Positions 1 to 7,890 are shown, counted from the first letter of the stretch. The stretch: DNA of 32,080 nt from Alphaproteobacteria bacterium (GCA_013151335.1 JAADIJ010000048.1:1-32080), one strand, 5' to 3'. The notes: generated by a model from the letters alone, not told the origin. Made by a program: numbers and translations.

Positions 1-123
1 GAGATCATGCTTGCACCGGAACACCGCATTTATGCAAGCCGTTACTTCTCAAAAACCGTTTATTGCTGTGGTTAACACATTGGGTCCACAGCAGCCTTCC
101 GCAGCGCAGCAAATTGGCAGGAA

Positions 124-201
124 CCCGGATACCAAGGTGTGCGCACGGTCGAATATGACGGCAAGCGCGTCACCTACGCCACAGACACCAAATGCCGATG
201 A
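124..201 (+). pseudogene. Phage head-tail joining protein (gpW-like) fragment
   Basis: One reading frame on the plus strand encodes GVRTVEYDGKRVTYATD and then stops. This resembles the short conserved segment of gpW-type head-tail joining proteins, which help attach the tail to the capsid in siphophages. Neither the usual N-terminal helix nor the C-terminal helix is present, so only a scrap remains. It fits the other phage remnants at 3.6-6.2 kb and 17.2-17.7 kb. The match rests on motif memory over about 18 residues. Bases 1-123 and 202-341 show nothing I can assign. Confidence 0.4.
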
Positions 202-341
202 GGAACCCCACGGCTACGGACGGGAATATGTCCGGATCCAGCGCGCCCAGCTTGGTTGCCATGTTGATGGGGGGCGGCACAAAACCGGTAGTTACACCCA
301 CCCGGACGCCGAGTTTGTCGCTGCCATTGTCGCCGGGATAC

Positions 342-620
342 CCAAATGCCGATACGCGCTCTATCACCCGCGAAGAGCATGAAGACGCCCGTCAGGTTGC
401 CCGCGACATCGCCAAGACCAAGCAATATGACATCTCGATGAAACTACGAAAGAAGGTCGAAATGCTCTTCGCCCATCTCAAACGCATTCTTGGTTTGGGA
501 AGGTTCCGATTACGTGGCCCATGCGGTGCAAATGACGAATTCCTCCTTGCCGCCACCGCCCAAAACCTCCGCAAACTGGCCAAGATCTTTCCTGCACTGC
601 AGCAAATGCGCAAAGCCTGA
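342..620 (+). mobile_element. IS1182-family transposase, C-terminal remnant
   Basis: The last roughly 92 codons of an open frame that runs from 192 to 620 match the C-terminal part of IS1182-type DDE transposases. The diagnostic stretches are KKVEMLFAHLKRILGLGRFR followed by LRGPCGANDEFLLAATAQNL. The upstream half of the frame (192-341) is unrelated sequence, so the N-terminus and the first catalytic residues are gone and the element cannot move by itself. The IS end probably lies around 675-700, where a GTTG-TTTTT-CAAC hairpin and a TTTTTCAACAGAATC stretch occur. I infer a partial IS copy left by recombination just upstream of yjjI. Confidence 0.75.
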
Positions 621-709
621 CAAGAAAGGCCCTTGCGTCACGTTCTGGGCTCCACTTTCTGCGCCTGCAACACGTTGTTTTTCAACAGAATCAGCGGAAA
701 CCGGATTTG

Positions 710-751
710 TTGACTTGAGTCATTTAGGATTGGCATGGGTACGGGTATCAT
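710..751 (+). promoter_or_regulatory. FNR/Dnr-type box with class II promoter geometry upstream of yjjI
   Basis: TTGAC (710-714), a 4-base spacer (715-718) and GTCAT (719-723) form the FNR/FnrL half-site pair TTGAC-N4-GTCAA with one mismatch. A -10-like TATCAT lies at 746-751, which predicts a start near 758. The box centre (716.5) is then at about -41.5, the standard class II activator position. Oxygen-controlled expression fits a radical enzyme that oxygen destroys. The 620-784 stretch holds only the IS end and this promoter. Confidence 0.55.
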
Positions 752-784
752 TCTGCCTATATCAGATTTTCTGGGAATACTGTC

Positions 785-2320
785 ATGCAAGAAATTATTG
801 AAAAGTTGCAAAACATCACGGATGATAAAACGCTGAACCCTGCGCAGAAAGCCCGCTACCTGTCGATCGAAGCGGAAAACATGCTGCCTTACCCTGCGCT
901 GGATGCTCAAACCGCCGAAGCCCTGAAACAACGGGTGATTTGTGACATGTATGAGGGCCACGCCCCCTATAAGCCGCGCTATGTGCTCCCCGACTATAGT
1001 ATCGTGCTAAAAAACGGCAGTGCTTACCTAGAATTACCTCCCCCCGAAACGCTGGACGAGGCGATAAATACCCTGATGATCGCCTATCATCATGTGCCAT
1101 CCGTCACAGGCATTCCGGTTTATATCGGGCAACTCGACGACCTGCTGCTGCCGTTTTGCGATGGCGTCAGCGATGATGCCCTCTACCGGAAGATCAAGCT
1201 TTTTTGGCGATATTTGGACCGCGTGCTGCCCGACGCCTTTATGCACGCCAATATCGGGCCCACCGATAACCGTGTTGCCCGCGCCATTTTGCGCGTGGAT
1301 GCAGAGCTAAAGCAGATCGCGCCGAACCTGACGTTTCTGTATGATCCAAAGATCAGCTCCGAAGACATACTGGCGATGGCGACCAATAATATCGTTGAAT
1401 GCTCTAAACCGCATATCGCCAATCATCCATTGCACGCCAAGCTTTTTGACGACCGTGGTTACGGGATTGTCAGCTGTTACAATGTGCTCCCCATCGCGGG
1501 CGGGGCCTCTACGCTCACCCGTGTGAACCTGAAAGAGGTTGCACTGCGGGCGGACAGCGTCGTGCATTTTTTTGCCGAGGTTCTACCACATTATATGGAG
1601 CTGAACTTCCGTCTAGCCAAGGTGCGTGTCGATTATCTGTTTAATAAATCAAACTTTTTCACCAGTTTTTTGGTTGAAGAAGGCTGGATAGATCCCGACC
1701 GCTTTACCGTCATGTATGGTATTTATGCTATGGCCGAGGCGGTGAATATCTTGCAGGAAAAAGAAGGCCTTGCAGGGCAATATGGCTTTGACGACGTTGC
1801 CAATAAACTCGGGTACAGGATGTCCGAAGAGATGGCGCGGATTGTGAAGAACAGGCCGCTGGAAAACGTTTGGCGCGGGCGGGCAATGCTGCACAGCCAA
1901 GCCGGAATCAGCATTGACGAAGGCGCAACGCCAGGGGTGCGTATCCCCTATGGCACTGAGCCTGATCCGGTTTCCCATGTGCAGGCGCTGGCCCCGCATC
2001 ATCAGTATTACAGCTCCGGAATTAGCGAGATTCTGACGGTGGATGAAACCATCAAGAACAACCCCGAGGCCATGCTGCAACTCTGCAAAGGTGCGCTCGA
2101 AAGCGGGTTTCGCGAATTCACCGCCAATGTTGCCAGCAACGATCTGGTGCGGGTGACGGGATATATGGTCCGGCTGTCGGATATTGCAAAATTCAAGGCC
2201 TGTAAGGGGTCACGCACCAATACAACCGCTTTGGCCTCCGAGGCCGCCGATGGCACCGGCATTCTGGACCGAAAACCGCGGGTGGTGGGTCATGAACTCT
2301 ATCCAAGCTACGGTCAATAA
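785..2320 (+). CDS. yjjI: YjjI-family glycine radical enzyme
   Basis: This 511-residue protein matches the YjjI family (DUF3029) of glycyl-radical enzymes in length and sequence. The family's reaction is not established. The likely radical site is Gly459 in RVTGYMVRL (456-464), which aligns with the RVSGYAVRF motif of pyruvate formate-lyase. A tail of about 50 residues follows, containing a second glycine motif RVVGHELYP near 499. Candidate thiyl cysteines are Cys231 (GIVSCYNVLPIAGG) and Cys206 (NIVEC). The ribosome site is weak (GGGAA). The gene overlaps yjjW by 29 bases, so the two are probably translationally coupled, and an FNR-like box lies 62 bases upstream of the start codon. I am confident of the family and have no view on the substrate. 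Confidence 0.92.
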   Translation: MQEIIEKLQNITDDKTLNPAQKARYLSIEAENMLPYPALDAQTAEALKQRVICDMYEGHAPYKPRYVLPDYSIVLKNGSAYLELPPPETLDEAINTLMIAYHHVPSVTGIPVYIGQLDDLLLPFCDGVSDDALYRKIKLFWRYLDRVLPDAFMHANIGPTDNRVARAILRVDAELKQIAPNLTFLYDPKISSEDILAMATNNIVECSKPHIANHPLHAKLFDDRGYGIVSCYNVLPIAGGASTLTRVNLKEVALRADSVVHFFAEVLPHYMELNFRLAKVRVDYLFNKSNFFTSFLVEEGWIDPDRFTVMYGIYAMAEAVNILQEKEGLAGQYGFDDVANKLGYRMSEEMARIVKNRPLENVWRGRAMLHSQAGISIDEGATPGVRIPYGTEPDPVSHVQALAPHHQYYSSGISEILTVDETIKNNPEAMLQLCKGALESGFREFTANVASNDLVRVTGYMVRLSDIAKFKACKGSRTNTTALASEAADGTGILDRKPRVVGHELYPSYGQ

Positions 2321-3158
2321 AATCCTGACATATTCCTGCGTCGACGGGCCGGGAAACCGGCTGGTGATCTTTTTGCAGGGGTGCAATTTTAGCTGCGTTA
2401 CTTGCCACAACCCCTATACGGTCGGACTGTGCAATCACTGCGGTGATTGCATTCCGGCCTGTCACGCTAACGCGCTTGAACTGATCGATGGCCAGATCGC
2501 GTTCGATCCCAGCGCCTGTGACCAGTGCGATGCCTGCCTTGATATTTGTCCGATCAGTGCCAGCCCGATGGTCCAGAATATCAGCGTTGCCGATATTCTG
2601 GAGATCGCCCGCAAAAATAAGCCGTTCCTGAGCGGCATCACCGTGTCCGGCGGCGAAGCAACATTGCAGTTAAAATTCGTTATCACCCTGTTCGAGGCGA
2701 TAAAAGCCGACTCCGAGCTGAAAAGCCTGACCTGTTTTGTCGATACAAACGGCCATTTAGGGGCACAAAGCTGGGGCCGCTTGCTGCCGGTCACTGACGG
2801 GGTCATGCTGGACATCAAGGCGTTTGACCCAGCCCTGCACCACGGGCTTACGGGGCAGAATAATGCAAAAACCCTTAAAGCGGCCAAGACTGTGCGTGAT
2901 GCGGATAAGCTCTATGAACTGCGTTTCCTCGTGATCCCCGGCAAGACAGACACGGAAGCCGAAATTGACGGACTGACTAAATTTGCTCTCTCGCTTGGCC
3001 CAGATATTCGCGTCAGACTTAACGCTTTCCAGCATCACGGCGTAAGGGCCGAGGCGCAAGGCTGGGAAACAATGACCAAAACGGGCATCGACAAAATTGC
3101 GGCGCATCTCCGGAAAGCGGGCATACCTGAGGTGATTACACCAGCCTTTTATTTGTGA
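2292..3158 (+). CDS. yjjW: YjjW-family glycine radical enzyme activase (radical SAM)
   Basis: This 288-residue protein is the cognate activating enzyme of YjjI. It cleaves S-adenosylmethionine and abstracts hydrogen from the target glycine. The radical-SAM cluster motif is CNFSCVTC (Cys31, 35, 38). An inserted ferredoxin-like domain carries two further four-cysteine sets, CNHCGDCIPAC (47-57) and CDQCDACLDIC (76-86). A TVSGGEATLQ motif follows, consistent with SAM binding. I chose the ATG at 2292 because it gives the family's usual length (about 287) and starts at the conserved N-terminus. The frame is open further upstream but there it only reads through yjjI. The overlap with yjjI supports co-translation and a one-to-one enzyme-activase pair. 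Confidence 0.92.
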   Translation: MNSIQATVNKILTYSCVDGPGNRLVIFLQGCNFSCVTCHNPYTVGLCNHCGDCIPACHANALELIDGQIAFDPSACDQCDACLDICPISASPMVQNISVADILEIARKNKPFLSGITVSGGEATLQLKFVITLFEAIKADSELKSLTCFVDTNGHLGAQSWGRLLPVTDGVMLDIKAFDPALHHGLTGQNNAKTLKAAKTVRDADKLYELRFLVIPGKTDTEAEIDGLTKFALSLGPDIRVRLNAFQHHGVRAEAQGWETMTKTGIDKIAAHLRKAGIPEVITPAFYL

Positions 3159-3171
3159 ATCCATAATCAAT

Positions 3172-3441
3172 TCAATTTAGCTTTGCGCTTTTGAGGTCGG
3201 CGAGCACACATAGTTTGCCTCGAGATCTAGCGGCTAGATCAAGGACCGCTTTCTTGCTTTTCATCCGTTTCCATATGGCCACAAATCCAGCGAGCATCTC
3301 TTCGCCGCATTGGGTGAGGCCTATGCCCGCCACGATGTCAAACCGGCCGACTGAAGCCCATCCAGCCAGATCCGCAATGCTGCAATTCCAGCGCGCCGCT
3401 GCCTCAATAAGTGAATAAAATGCCTTTGGTGGTAATGCCAT
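3172..3441 (-). CDS. Small hypothetical protein with a possible DNA-binding fold
   Basis: This 89-residue protein starts at an ATG with a modest upstream AGGCAGGGCAG ribosome site. The N-terminal part (YSLIEAAARWNCSIADLAGW) resembles MerR- or excisionase-like helix-turn-helix segments in which an aromatic-Leu-x-E-A-A stretch starts the recognition helices. The C-terminus is basic (KRMKSKKAVLDLAARSRGK). It lies 13 bases from the convergent end of yjjW and on the same strand as the phage tail remnants, so it may be a prophage leftover or a small regulator. I do not recognise the family firmly. Its codon use looks like host coding sequence and there is no visible damage. Confidence 0.55.
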   Translation of the reverse strand: MALPPKAFYSLIEAAARWNCSIADLAGWASVGRFDIVAGIGLTQCGEEMLAGFVAIWKRMKSKKAVLDLAARSRGKLCVLADLKSAKLN

Positions 3442-3575
3442 GCTGCCCTGCCTGTTGCTCTGACCTGTTGAACGCGTCGCCCCGGTTTGGTTGGGGCGTT
3501 CGCGCTTTTCTTTGTTGGGCCCGGATCACACAATCAATTTCTTCTTGGATTTATGGCAGCATCAAAGAAGGCTCA

Positions 3576-4226
3576 TCAACAATGGCCACGTAAAAAATCA
3601 CCGATGGGACCCCGATTCTGCAAGCAAACAATTTTCGATGATTTTCGTATTTCACCTTGACCAACAAATATCGTGAGTCTTCCGTGGGTTGCTTGAGCGG
3701 GTTTCTGCTCACCCATGAATTTCAGCCCACCCCTCCATAAAAACAAGGGGTGGCATCGGGTTTGGCAAATGAGCGCCACCCTGCGCCACCCCGCCAGGTG
3801 CAGCTGCTGCAAAGCTTTCACCGCTGGCCCCGTGCCTGCCGCGGCTTGGCTCAGGCTCTTAGTCATCATGATCGTAGCTTGCGAGACTTCGCCCTGCGAC
3901 ACGCCTGCCAAATCAGCGGCCCGCGCCAACACCTGCATGGAGGCGGTGGTGGTGCGCAACGACGCCGCCAGTTTTGCCTGCTCATCGATGGTTTTAAGGC
4001 TAGAGCGCACCATGGCAATGCCCGCCGCAGCGGCAGCAGCGACCATAACACCGACCGCGATCTTGGCCCGGCGCGCGAACTTGGCCAGTTTCGCATTGGC
4101 AATCTTCATCTCGCGGGAGGCTTTGCCAAAGCCCTTCTTGCCAGCGTCGCCAATGCCGGTCAATTCGGCCCGCACCTGCTTGCCGCCGACAGCCGCAAGG
4201 CGCACGGAGACGCGTTTTTCAGCCAT
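3576..4226 (-). pseudogene. Phage tail tape measure protein, N-terminal fragment
   Basis: The first roughly 145 residues look like the start of a siphophage tape measure protein. They show an MAEKRVSVRLAAVGGKQV start, a lysine/alanine-rich helix, a transmembrane-like VGVMVAAAAAAGIAMV stretch (58-73), then LAASLRTTTASMQVLARAAD and SQATIMMTKSLSQAAAGTGP. Similarity stops near base 3792. The remaining 70 codons to 3576 are unrelated out-of-context sequence. Full tape measure proteins exceed several hundred residues, so most of the gene has been deleted. The start codon is intact and lies 70 bases from the divergent vapB start. This is part of the decayed tail module 3.6-6.2 kb. Confidence 0.7.
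3727..3753. repeat. Perfect 8-bp hairpin at the tape-measure break
   Basis: CCACCCCT (3727-3734) and AGGGGTGG (3746-3753) are exact inverted repeats around an 11-base A-rich loop. The hairpin lies just beyond the point where similarity to tape measure protein ends (about 3792). It could be a leftover of the recombination that removed the rest of the tail genes. No T-run follows on either strand, so a classical intrinsic terminator is unlikely. Confidence 0.4.
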
Positions 4227-4296
4227 GTTTCAGGTTCCTTGAATTATTCGGCAGAATATCTTACGTTACGGGTGTCGATTATAAGAAAGTAAGAAC

Positions 4297-4509
4297 ATGC
4301 CCGAGACCGCCACCTTGTCCTCAAAATTCCAGATATCGATCCCCAAGGCCATCAGGGCCACCCAGCATTGGGAGGCTGGTCTGACTTTTGCCTTCATCCC
4401 CAAGGGCTCGGGCGTCCTGCTTGCGCCCATCCCGAAGCGCGAAGCGTTGAAAGGACTGGCGAAAGGGGCAAAGCCTGCAAATTATCGTGACCGCTCGGAT
4501 CGCGCCTGA
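4297..4509 (+). CDS. vapB: AbrB/MazE-type antitoxin of a VapBC module
   Basis: This 70-residue protein has the SpoVT/AbrB swapped-hairpin antitoxin start (TATLSSKFQISIPKAIR, 4-20). That fold binds the module's own promoter, while a C-terminal tail neutralises the toxin. The tail here (LAKGAKPANYRDRSDRA) is basic and short. The stop codon overlaps the start of the PIN toxin by one base (TGATG), which is typical of co-translated toxin-antitoxin pairs. A CTTAC/GTAAG pair of arms lies in the 70-base gap to the tape measure start and could be part of the operator. The genes run opposite to the surrounding phage tail genes. Confidence 0.85.
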   Translation: MPETATLSSKFQISIPKAIRATQHWEAGLTFAFIPKGSGVLLAPIPKREALKGLAKGAKPANYRDRSDRA

Positions 4510-4889
4510 TGCAGCTTGTTGATACCTCGGCCTGGATCGAGTGGCTGATCGCCTCGCCAACGGGCGAAAAGGTGGAAAAACACCTGCCGGAACAGTCCGA
4601 GTGGTTGGTACCAACCATGGTTCAGCTGGAACTGGCCAAATGGCTGACGCGCGAGGTTGGTGAGGACAAGGCGGATCAGGTGATTGCCTTCACACAGGTC
4701 TGCAATGTCGTCCCGCTTGACACTGAAATCGCGCTGGCCGCTGCCGAGGCTTGCCGCGAATACAAGCTGGCCACCGCCGACGCGATCATCCTTGTAACCG
4801 CCCGCGCACATAGTGCCGAGTTGATCACCTGCGATCGCCATTTCAGCGGTCTGGATGGGGTTGCATTTATCGAGAAAATCAAGAGCTGA
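4509..4889 (+). CDS. vapC: PIN-domain ribonuclease toxin (VapC type)
   Basis: This 126-residue protein has the full acidic set of a PIN-domain RNase: Asp5 (LVDTSAW), Glu41 (VQLELAKW), Asp91 (LATADAIILVTA) and Asp109 (LITCDRHF). VapC toxins cut tRNA or rRNA when their antitoxin is lost. The length is normal and nothing is broken. The gene ends 7 bases before the convergent stop of a phage tail gene remnant at 4897, so the pair was inserted between tail genes without trimming either coding end. The cognate antitoxin overlaps its start. The exact RNA target cannot be read from the sequence. Confidence 0.87.
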   Translation: MQLVDTSAWIEWLIASPTGEKVEKHLPEQSEWLVPTMVQLELAKWLTREVGEDKADQVIAFTQVCNVVPLDTEIALAAAEACREYKLATADAIILVTARAHSAELITCDRHFSGLDGVAFIEKIKS

Positions 4890-4896
4890 CGCGAAT

Positions 4897-5092
4897 TTAT
4901 TGATCCTGATCCATCTGTTCGTTAAGTTTTGTCACCATCACCGCCTCGATCGCGGGCAGGAACTCTGCAACGGCGAGTCCATTGATCCCGAGCGCCGCCG
5001 CCAACGCCAGCGCCGCAGACATATCCCAGCCAATAATGCCGCCTGCCGGTGCCACGCGCATTTGCCCACCAAGGCGGCCGACCAGATCCCAC
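4897..5092 (-). pseudogene. Small phage tail-region protein, C-terminal remnant
   Basis: About 64 codons read WDLVGRLGGQMRVAPAGGII and continue through SAALALAAALG to a natural stop at 4897. This looks like the short proteins encoded between the tail tube and tape measure genes of Rhodobacterales siphophages, perhaps the tail assembly chaperone region. Its N-terminus is missing. The upstream sequence abruptly becomes the tail tube gene in another frame near 5092. I infer a deletion that joined the two genes out of frame. Confidence 0.5.
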
Positions 5093-5698
5093 GAGGTTGT
5101 TGGCATAGGTGATATCGGCTGAAACGATATTGCCGAGCGCCACGCCGCCACGTTTGATCGCGCCGTTGAAATGGCCATAGCGCTGCAATCCATAGGCCGT
5201 CGGGGTTCCGGCAGCGGTGGTGGTCGCGACGTTCTCGCCCTGCGCAATCAGCTTTGCATCCGCCGTCAACAGGCCCGAGCGCAGCATCTGCCAGGATATC
5301 TGATCCAGAACGCAACCGGTATACATGGCAAAACGGGGGATTTCCGGCATCGCCACCTCGATCGCCATGCTGGGCAAATTCCAATTACCCGACTTGAAAG
5401 TATGCGTCTTGTTGGTGGTGCCGGTGGTGGTTGGTGCGCCAAACGCCGCCTTCAGCCAGAACCCGAACGCTTCGGCGTCGATCGGCACCTTGATGTCGCC
5501 ATCGGCCGTCACCGCATCCTTGATCGGGGCCAGCGGATCACGACCATAACCCAGCAGTTCAGAGGTCAGCAGCGGCTGTTCCGCCCCTAACGAGGCGCTG
5601 GCAAACGGCATCTGCCTGAAGCCGCTTACCGGCGCGGTGCCATAAGTTGTCTCGAACGCAGCCGCAAGTTGCGACCGCGCGCCTTGTGCACGTGCCAT
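4922..5698 (-). pseudogene. Phage tail tube protein, 3'-truncated by deletion
   Basis: The first 202 residues read as a major tail tube protein of siphophages: QLAAAFETTYGTAPVSGFRQ, then IDAEAFGFWLKAAFG, MPEIPRFAMYTGCVLDQISW and SADITYANNL. The tube polymerises around the tape measure to form the tail shaft. The usual family length is near 300 residues. After Leu202 (about base 5093) the frame runs out of register into the next tail gene and stops at 4922, so the C-terminal third is gone. The start is preceded by a GAAAGGACCCACC ribosome site. It lies downstream of the tail terminator-like gene, the usual phage order. Confidence 0.75.
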
Positions 5699-5729
5699 GA
5701 TGGTGGGTCCTTTCGGTGGGTTTTGTGGA

Positions 5730-6161
5730 TCAAGCCAGAGGGTCAGTCGTTGTGTAAATCAGCGTAATCTCGATGATCGCCACTTTCAGCGCATCGGCTC
5801 CTTCAATGGGCAGGTCGACTGGTTTCGGGGCCGTCGCCTCGATCCAATCGCAGAGGCCGCCGAGGGTCCGGTTGGCGGCAATGACCGCGCCGATCTCTTG
5901 TACGAGGCTGTCAAAGGCGGTCGCCCGCGCTGTCGGTGTTTTGCCCTGCACAATCACCTCAAGTTCGGCCTTGTGTTCATAAGAATATGACAGCGGCGAG
6001 AGCATGACTTCGGGCGCACCGGGATCGCCATCGCGCAGGATTACGAGGCCTGCAGGCGGGGTGCGTTTGGGCAGGATTTCTTCGCGCAAAACTGTGGCGG
6101 CAGGCATGGTTTCAAGCGCCGCAAGCAGGGCCTGCAGGATGGTTTCTCGGATGGTAGACAT
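5730..6161 (-). CDS. Phage tail terminator/completion-like protein
   Basis: This 143-residue protein has a TIRETILQALLAALETMPAA start, a central PAGLVILRDGDPGAPEVMLS strand region and an ALKVAIIEITLIYTTTDPLA end. That pattern is typical of minor tail or tail terminator proteins that cap the tube before head joining. It is intact and directly upstream of the tail tube gene (31 bases), the normal phage order. The rest of the prophage upstream (portal, capsid, terminase) is not here. The 172 bases from 6162 to 6333 between this gene and the FAD oxidoreductase contain no recognisable feature. The function is inferred from position and style and not from a firm motif. Confidence 0.6.
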   Translation of the reverse strand: MSTIRETILQALLAALETMPAATVLREEILPKRTPPAGLVILRDGDPGAPEVMLSPLSYSYEHKAELEVIVQGKTPTARATAFDSLVQEIGAVIAANRTLGGLCDWIEATAPKPVDLPIEGADALKVAIIEITLIYTTTDPLA

Positions 6162-6333
6162 GAATGTGGCTTCTGATTTTATGGAGTTGCTACAGACGGG
6201 AGTTCAACCCAAGCACGGCTGCAAAACAACGACTTCGACAACTGCGCGCGGTCGGTGGAATTTTGAAACCGTCGTCACGAAGGGTGCCAAACCATCCTTC
6301 GCTGTGGATAGCATTGCAGGAACACAAGATGGT

Positions 6334-7632
6334 TCAGCGCTCGGTGAGTGCTGCTGATCGTTCTAGATGTAACTTCACCTTTGCTACGGGATCGAAGAGA
6401 GGGCGCGGGGGGATTAAGTTCGGTTTCTTCAATGTCAATACATCGTCCAGCAAGGATGAAGAAGCGCCAAGCGTCAGGTCGCTGATCAGCCGACCCATAA
6501 TTGTACCGCGTGAAACCCCCGATGCATTGTAGCAACCACACAAAAACAGCCCCGGTGCGGCTTCCTCAAATACCGGCTTTGAATTACGGCTGATGCCGAT
6601 CGTGCCGCTCCAAGTATAGTCGATGGCGCTATCATTAAGGAAGCTGAAACGCTTTGTTAGCCCGTCTGCATGTAATTTTCGGCGCTCTGCCAGCATTTTT
6701 AGCGAAATTCCGGATGGCCTGTACTCGCCGGTGTTACGAATTAGGATGCGCCGGTCTTTGGTCAGCCGCATCGTTGCACCAAGGCTGCGCGGTGACAGGA
6801 TGCCCCAAGAAGGGGGCTGGTTGATTTCGGCCTCCTCCTGTTCTGTCAGGGGACGGGTCAGGCTGGCGGTTAAGGCCAGCGGAAAGACACGCATCGACTT
6901 AAAGCCAAGCCGCGGAAAAACCGCATTTACCGACACGATCACCTGCGTCGCTTGAACCAAACCGTTTGGTAACGACAACGCCCATCCCTTGCCGGCATGT
7001 TCAATGCTCTGGACCGGTGTGTTCTCATAGCATTCTACATTGGGCGGAAGGCTTTCCAGCAGCCCCTTGACCAGCATGGCAGGTTGCACCAAGGCGCCAC
7101 CTCTGGATTCCACGCCCAGTTTGTAAAAACTGGTCCCAAGGCGACCCTGCAAAACATCGGCTTCCAACAGCTGCGCATCGACACCCAGCTTTTTAAACGC
7201 GGCAACATGGTGGCGCAGCTTGTCAAAATTCCTGGGGTCGTGGGCTGCATGGATCGAGCCAGTATCTTCCCACTGGCACTGGATATTGTGCAAGGCGATC
7301 AAGCGCCGCAATTCCTCGACACCCGCGTGATCCAGCCGGTTCATGGTTTGGTAACTGGCAAGTCCCTCTATCGTGTGCAGGCGTGAATGCCCGGGGCTTT
7401 CATTGGCAACAGCAAAGCCGGAATTGCGCGCGCTCGCTCCTTGCCCGATGCGCTTTGCATCAATCAGCAGAATACGGGCCTCAGGTTTAAGCTCGCCGTA
7501 GCGCCGAGCAGCGGCAAGGCCAGTAAAACCGGCCCCGACAATGGCAAGATCGGCAGTTTGCCGTTGACGTAATTCTGGAAACTTCCGAGTTTCGCCAGCC
7601 AATTCAGACCAGCCGCAGCAATCAGCAATCAT
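6334..7632 (-). CDS. FAD-dependent amine/amino-acid oxidoreductase (DAO family)
   Basis: This 432-residue protein belongs to the D-amino-acid oxidase-like FAD oxidoreductases. The dinucleotide-binding GAGFTG is at 33-38, followed by the acidic strand end LLIDAKRIGQGASARNSGFA, which is typical of the gamma-glutamylputrescine oxidase (PuuB) and sarcosine oxidase branch. A C-terminal FAD contact (PGLFLCGCYNASGVSRGT) is present. I chose the ATG at 7632 because it has a GGAGG ribosome site 8 bases upstream and the Rossmann fold at the expected place. The frame is open to 7782 without coding character. It lies beside the M81 peptidase and peptide transporter and is transcribed the same way, so it may oxidise a product of that pathway. 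The exact substrate is unknown. Confidence 0.85.
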   Translation of the reverse strand: MIADCCGWSELAGETRKFPELRQRQTADLAIVGAGFTGLAAARRYGELKPEARILLIDAKRIGQGASARNSGFAVANESPGHSRLHTIEGLASYQTMNRLDHAGVEELRRLIALHNIQCQWEDTGSIHAAHDPRNFDKLRHHVAAFKKLGVDAQLLEADVLQGRLGTSFYKLGVESRGGALVQPAMLVKGLLESLPPNVECYENTPVQSIEHAGKGWALSLPNGLVQATQVIVSVNAVFPRLGFKSMRVFPLALTASLTRPLTEQEEAEINQPPSWGILSPRSLGATMRLTKDRRILIRNTGEYRPSGISLKMLAERRKLHADGLTKRFSFLNDSAIDYTWSGTIGISRNSKPVFEEAAPGLFLCGCYNASGVSRGTIMGRLISDLTLGASSSLLDDVLTLKKPNLIPPRPLFDPVAKVKLHLERSAALTER

Positions 7633-7890
7633 AAATCCATCCTCCACCACTTTTGAGACACTACCATGCAACAACTTCTTGGCATTCCGAAGCGAGAACG
7701 TAAAACGGAAGGTCCACATCACTGCCAGGCGGATAATCCCAGATGAGGTTTTGAAGCATAAACTCGGACCGCCAATTGTCATCCATTGTAAACCGCTTGC
7801 CGCCGGTTCTGCCTAAAGCAGGTTTCCGCAGATGATGCCTCCGTTTCGCTTTCAACAGATACATGATCTACAACCAATCAACTCATTTCT
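7633..7890. other. Interval between FAD oxidoreductase and M81 peptidase
   Basis: This stretch of about 258 bases holds the ribosome site of the downstream oxidoreductase at its left end. A minus-strand frame ending at 7661 encodes MDDNWRSEFMLQNLIWDYPP from about 7786, too short (41 residues) and unrecognised to call a gene. It may be a fragment of a lost gene or a leader. No hairpin with a T-run was found after the peptidase stop. Confidence 0.3.

Noticed and set aside
3475-3510. A GC-rich hairpin (CGCCCC/GGGGCG) followed by GCTTTTCTTT as an intrinsic terminator
   Set aside because: The stem is only 6 bp before a bulge, no gene ends shortly upstream on that strand and the T-rich stretch starts too far from the stem.
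3576-6161. A gene transfer agent tail module
   Set aside because: Tail tube and tape measure sequences differ from the GTA types, the genes are deleted and a TA pair sits inside. A decayed siphophage is simpler.
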